Assembly: GCF_030348765.1 (NCBI RefSeq)
Contig: NZ_JAUCEU010000007.1
Location: 2,536,501 to 2,600,500 of the forward strand
Origin: Neobacillus sp. CF12
GTDB lineage: Bacteria; Bacillota; Bacilli; Bacillales; Cytobacillaceae
Reading direction: 5' to 3'
Length of the DNA stretch: 64,000 nucleotides
Part shown: positions 62,340 to 64,000 of the stretch, piece after piece
How positions within the stretch are numbered: position 1 is the first letter of the stretch
Layout: each line of letters starts with the position of its first letter
Made by a program: the position numbers and the translations under genes
The notes under the pieces: generated by a model
The model's database searches: none
What the model saw: the letters and a program-made list of their open reading frames with translations, nothing else
Told to the model about the DNA's origin: nothing

Positions 62340-63536
62340 CTAAAAATCAGCTACACTCGCCTTCACTTCTTTTGATAAACTACTTGCTTGCTTCTTCCAA
62401 ACCCATGTAATGACGATTCCTAGAAATAGAATCACTGTCGCAAAATAGTAAGGGTAGTTAATATCTATATCAAATAATATTCCCCCTATAATGGGTCCAC
62501 TAATGTTTGCTAAACTTGTAAACATAGAGTTCATTCCACCAACAAAACCTTGTTCGTTTCCAGCGATATTCGAAAGGTATGAAGTAACCGCTGGTCGGAA
62601 TAAATCAAATCCTACAAAAACAATAAATGTCACAAGTAAAATTGAGAAGTATGAATGAACAACAGTCATTAAAAAGACAAGTAAGGCTGATAATATTAAG
62701 CTATATTGAATCAGCTTTATTTCCCCCCAAATACGTGTAAGCCTATCAAATAAAACGACTTGGGAAACTGCTCCAAAAATTGCACCTCCTGTTATCACAA
62801 TGGCTATATCGGATGGTTTAAACTGAAATTTATGGTCCACAAATAGACTAAAGAACGATTCAAAAGCTGCTAAACCAAATGAGGCAATAAAAATTAAAAT
62901 AAACGCAAGAAGATATTTTGGGGCAAAAATACGTTTATAGCCAAGATTTCCAGCTGAGTCTTGTTCATTATGCTCTTCCTTACGAATTGGCTCAGATAAT
63001 AGAATAATAGAGAGTATAGCAGCGATTGTTCCTAGTGCTCCCGCAAAGAAGAATGGAATACGTGTTCCAAATTCCGCTAAAAATCCTCCAATTCCTGGAC
63101 CAATAATAAATCCTGTACTAATCGCAGCTGACATATAACCTAGCGCTTTCGGGCGAGTATCCAAATTTGTAATATCAGCAATAAAGGCTGTAACGGCAGG
63201 CATAATGAACGCAGCACTAATTCCACCTAAAATACGAGAGAAAAATAACATTTCGATTTCTTTTCCGATTCCGAATAAAAATTCGGATATCCCGAAAATA
63301 AATAAACCAATGACAATCATAATTTTCCTGCCGAATTTATCTGCAGCTTTCCCTGCAAAGGGTGAAACGATTAATTGAGCAATGGCAAATGCTGCTGTTA
63401 AATAACCAATAGTTGTTCCAGTAATCCCTAATTCGTTCATCAACGTGGGTAAGACTGGAATTACAAGACCAATACCCAAAAAGGCAATGAATAAATTTAT
63501 TAATAATAATGCTAAAGTGACATTATGAGTCTTCAT
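62340..63536 (-). CDS. MFS multidrug exporter (Bmr/NorA type)
   Basis: A 398-residue protein with twelve membrane helices. Motif A appears as [14 protein letters not shown] near 61-74, and motif C (antiporter) as [16 protein letters not shown] near 137-152, placing it in the DHA1 proton-drug antiporters such as Bmr, Blt and NorA. The divergent MerR-family gene and a 19-bp-spacer promoter copy the Bmr/BmrR-type control. AAGGAGAATGT precedes the ATG at 63536. Substrates cannot be read from sequence. Confidence 0.87.
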   Translation of the reverse strand: MKTHNVTLALLLINLFIAFLGIGLVIPVLPTLMNELGITGTTIGYLTAAFAIAQLIVSPFAGKAADKFGRKIMIVIGLFIFGISEFLFGIGKEIEMLFFSRILGGISAAFIMPAVTAFIADITNLDTRPKALGYMSAAISTGFIIGPGIGGFLAEFGTRIPFFFAGALGTIAAILSIILLSEPIRKEEHNEQDSAGNLGYKRIFAPKYLLAFILIFIASFGLAAFESFFSLFVDHKFQFKPSDIAIVITGGAIFGAVSQVVLFDRLTRIWGEIKLIQYSLILSALLVFLMTVVHSYFSILLVTFIVFVGFDLFRPAVTSYLSNIAGNEQGFVGGMNSMFTSLANISGPIIGGILFDIDINYPYYFATVILFLGIVITWVWKKQASSLSKEVKASVADF

Positions 63537-63608
63537 ATTTTACATTCTCCTTAACAAGACTAATTACAGCAACACAATTAGTACTGTTTTCATTTATTTA
63601 CAAATTCC

Positions 63609-63639
63609 ATCGTAGTGTATATAGTAACTATATAGTCAA
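63609..63639 (-). promoter_or_regulatory. MerR-type promoter and operator of the MFS gene
   Basis: On the minus strand TTGACT (63639-63634), a 19-bp spacer and TACGAT (63614-63609). The spacer holds the palindrome TATATAGT-A-ACTATATA (63618-63634). The over-long spacer with an operator inside it is the defining feature of promoters activated by MerR-family proteins such as BmrR. Confidence 0.75.
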
Positions 63640-63655
63640 GAGTGGAGTATTAAAA

Positions 63656-64000
63656 ATGAATAATAAAAATGGAAAGTATTTAACCACAGGTGAATTTGCA
63701 AAGCTATGCAGAGTAAACAAACAAACTCTCTTTTATTACGATCAAATTGGGCTTTTTTCCCCAGTATTGAAAAACGAAAAAGGTTACCGGTTTTATTCAA
63801 TACGACAGATAGAGCTATTCTTTGTTATTGATTTATTAAAGGAAATTGGTATGTCACTAAACGATATCCAAGAATATACACAAAATAAAACGCCTGAAAG
63901 TTTTTTGTCCTTAATGTACCAAAAAAAGAAAGAGATTGTGGAAAAGCTTCAGGAGATTGAAGCGAAGAAAAAAATAATTGATTCAAAAATAGCCTTAATG
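63656..64000 (+). CDS. MerR-family regulator, N-terminal part
   Basis: The first 115 codons are visible; the gene runs off the right edge. The winged HTH is [20 protein letters not shown] then [20 protein letters not shown], followed by [20 protein letters not shown] and a coiled-coil helix, as in BmrR and BltR. The C-terminal drug-binding domain lies beyond the window. TGGAGT precedes ATG 63656. It is divergent from the MFS exporter, whose promoter carries a matching operator, so it presumably activates that gene on drug binding. Confidence 0.87.
   Translation, partial: MNNKNGKYLTTGEFAKLCRVNKQTLFYYDQIGLFSPVLKNEKGYRFYSIRQIELFFVIDLLKEIGMSLNDIQEYTQNKTPESFLSLMYQKKKEIVEKLQEIEAKKKIIDSKIALM

Overview
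This is a low-GC Firmicute chromosome segment, almost certainly from an endospore-forming Bacillaceae (Bacillus sensu lato; a Neobacillus/Cytobacillus/Priestia-like genome would fit, but I cannot name the species). The evidence is strong AGGAGG-type ribosome binding sites, frequent GTG/TTG starts, spore genes (an SspB-type SASP, SpoVR, YheC/YheD ATP-grasp proteins, a PBP1A-type synthase) and several blocks whose order recalls Bacillus subtilis: hemZ-yhaX-yheA-yheD/yheC-yheE, yxkF-msmX, bmr leader-bmrC-bmrD, sigY-yxlC-yxlD, spoVR-yhdB, pgcA, yhcU-yhcT.

Layout. 1-10 kb: 5' part of hemZ, a 52-bp tandem hairpin array, a HAD protein, yheA, then four overlapping YheD/YheC-type ATP-grasp genes behind a sigma-K-like promoter, small proteins, a PucR-type regulator and the sugar-ABC ATPase msmX. 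10-17.8 kb: sspB behind a perfect sigma-G-like promoter and an unusually long structured leader; fumC; the BmrCD heterodimeric ABC exporter with an attenuator and 24-codon leader peptide; the SigY ECF operon with its own-type promoter. 17.8-31 kb: PBP, Xre regulator, Fur-boxed feoAB plus a small Cys-rich partner, ThiT under a TPP riboswitch, a sensor kinase, a CorC/CNNM transporter behind a switch-like leader, a decayed atpB fragment beside an AtpZ-like/DUF3939 protein, and a DUF445 protein. 31-42 kb: putative glycosidase, SpoVR, M14 peptidase, YhdB, a MITE-like element with 8-bp target duplication, SDR, PgcA, YhcU/YhcT, phosphate transport (DUF47-Pit), YitT. 42-48 kb: an orphan T-box, then a sugar or sugar-acid uptake/catabolism operon (binding protein, two permeases, enolase-superfamily enzyme, ArsR-like regulator). 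It has no ATPase of its own, so MsmX from the same window is the obvious candidate motor. 48-55.5 kb: a tightly packed five-gene operon (receiver protein, HEAT protein, GT2 polysaccharide synthase, giant membrane-anchored glycosidase, ProC). A second MITE copy sits just upstream. 55.5-58 kb: deoxyribonucleoside catabolism (deoR, deoC, xapX-like, cdd). 58-64 kb: an MMPL exporter, a 16-copy 52-bp hairpin array, a Fur-boxed cupin, a membrane protein, and an MFS drug exporter divergent from a MerR regulator with a textbook 19-bp-spacer promoter.

The best candidates for undescribed biology are the structured leader upstream of sspB (tRNA-like/cobalamin-riboswitch-like arms with alternative pairing), the RBS-occluding switch-like leader of the CorC gene, the receiver-HEAT-GT2-glycosidase-ProC operon, the two families of 52-bp hairpin arrays, and the non-autonomous element with 8-bp target duplications. 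All functional calls are from reading sequence and remembered family features; no database search was run.
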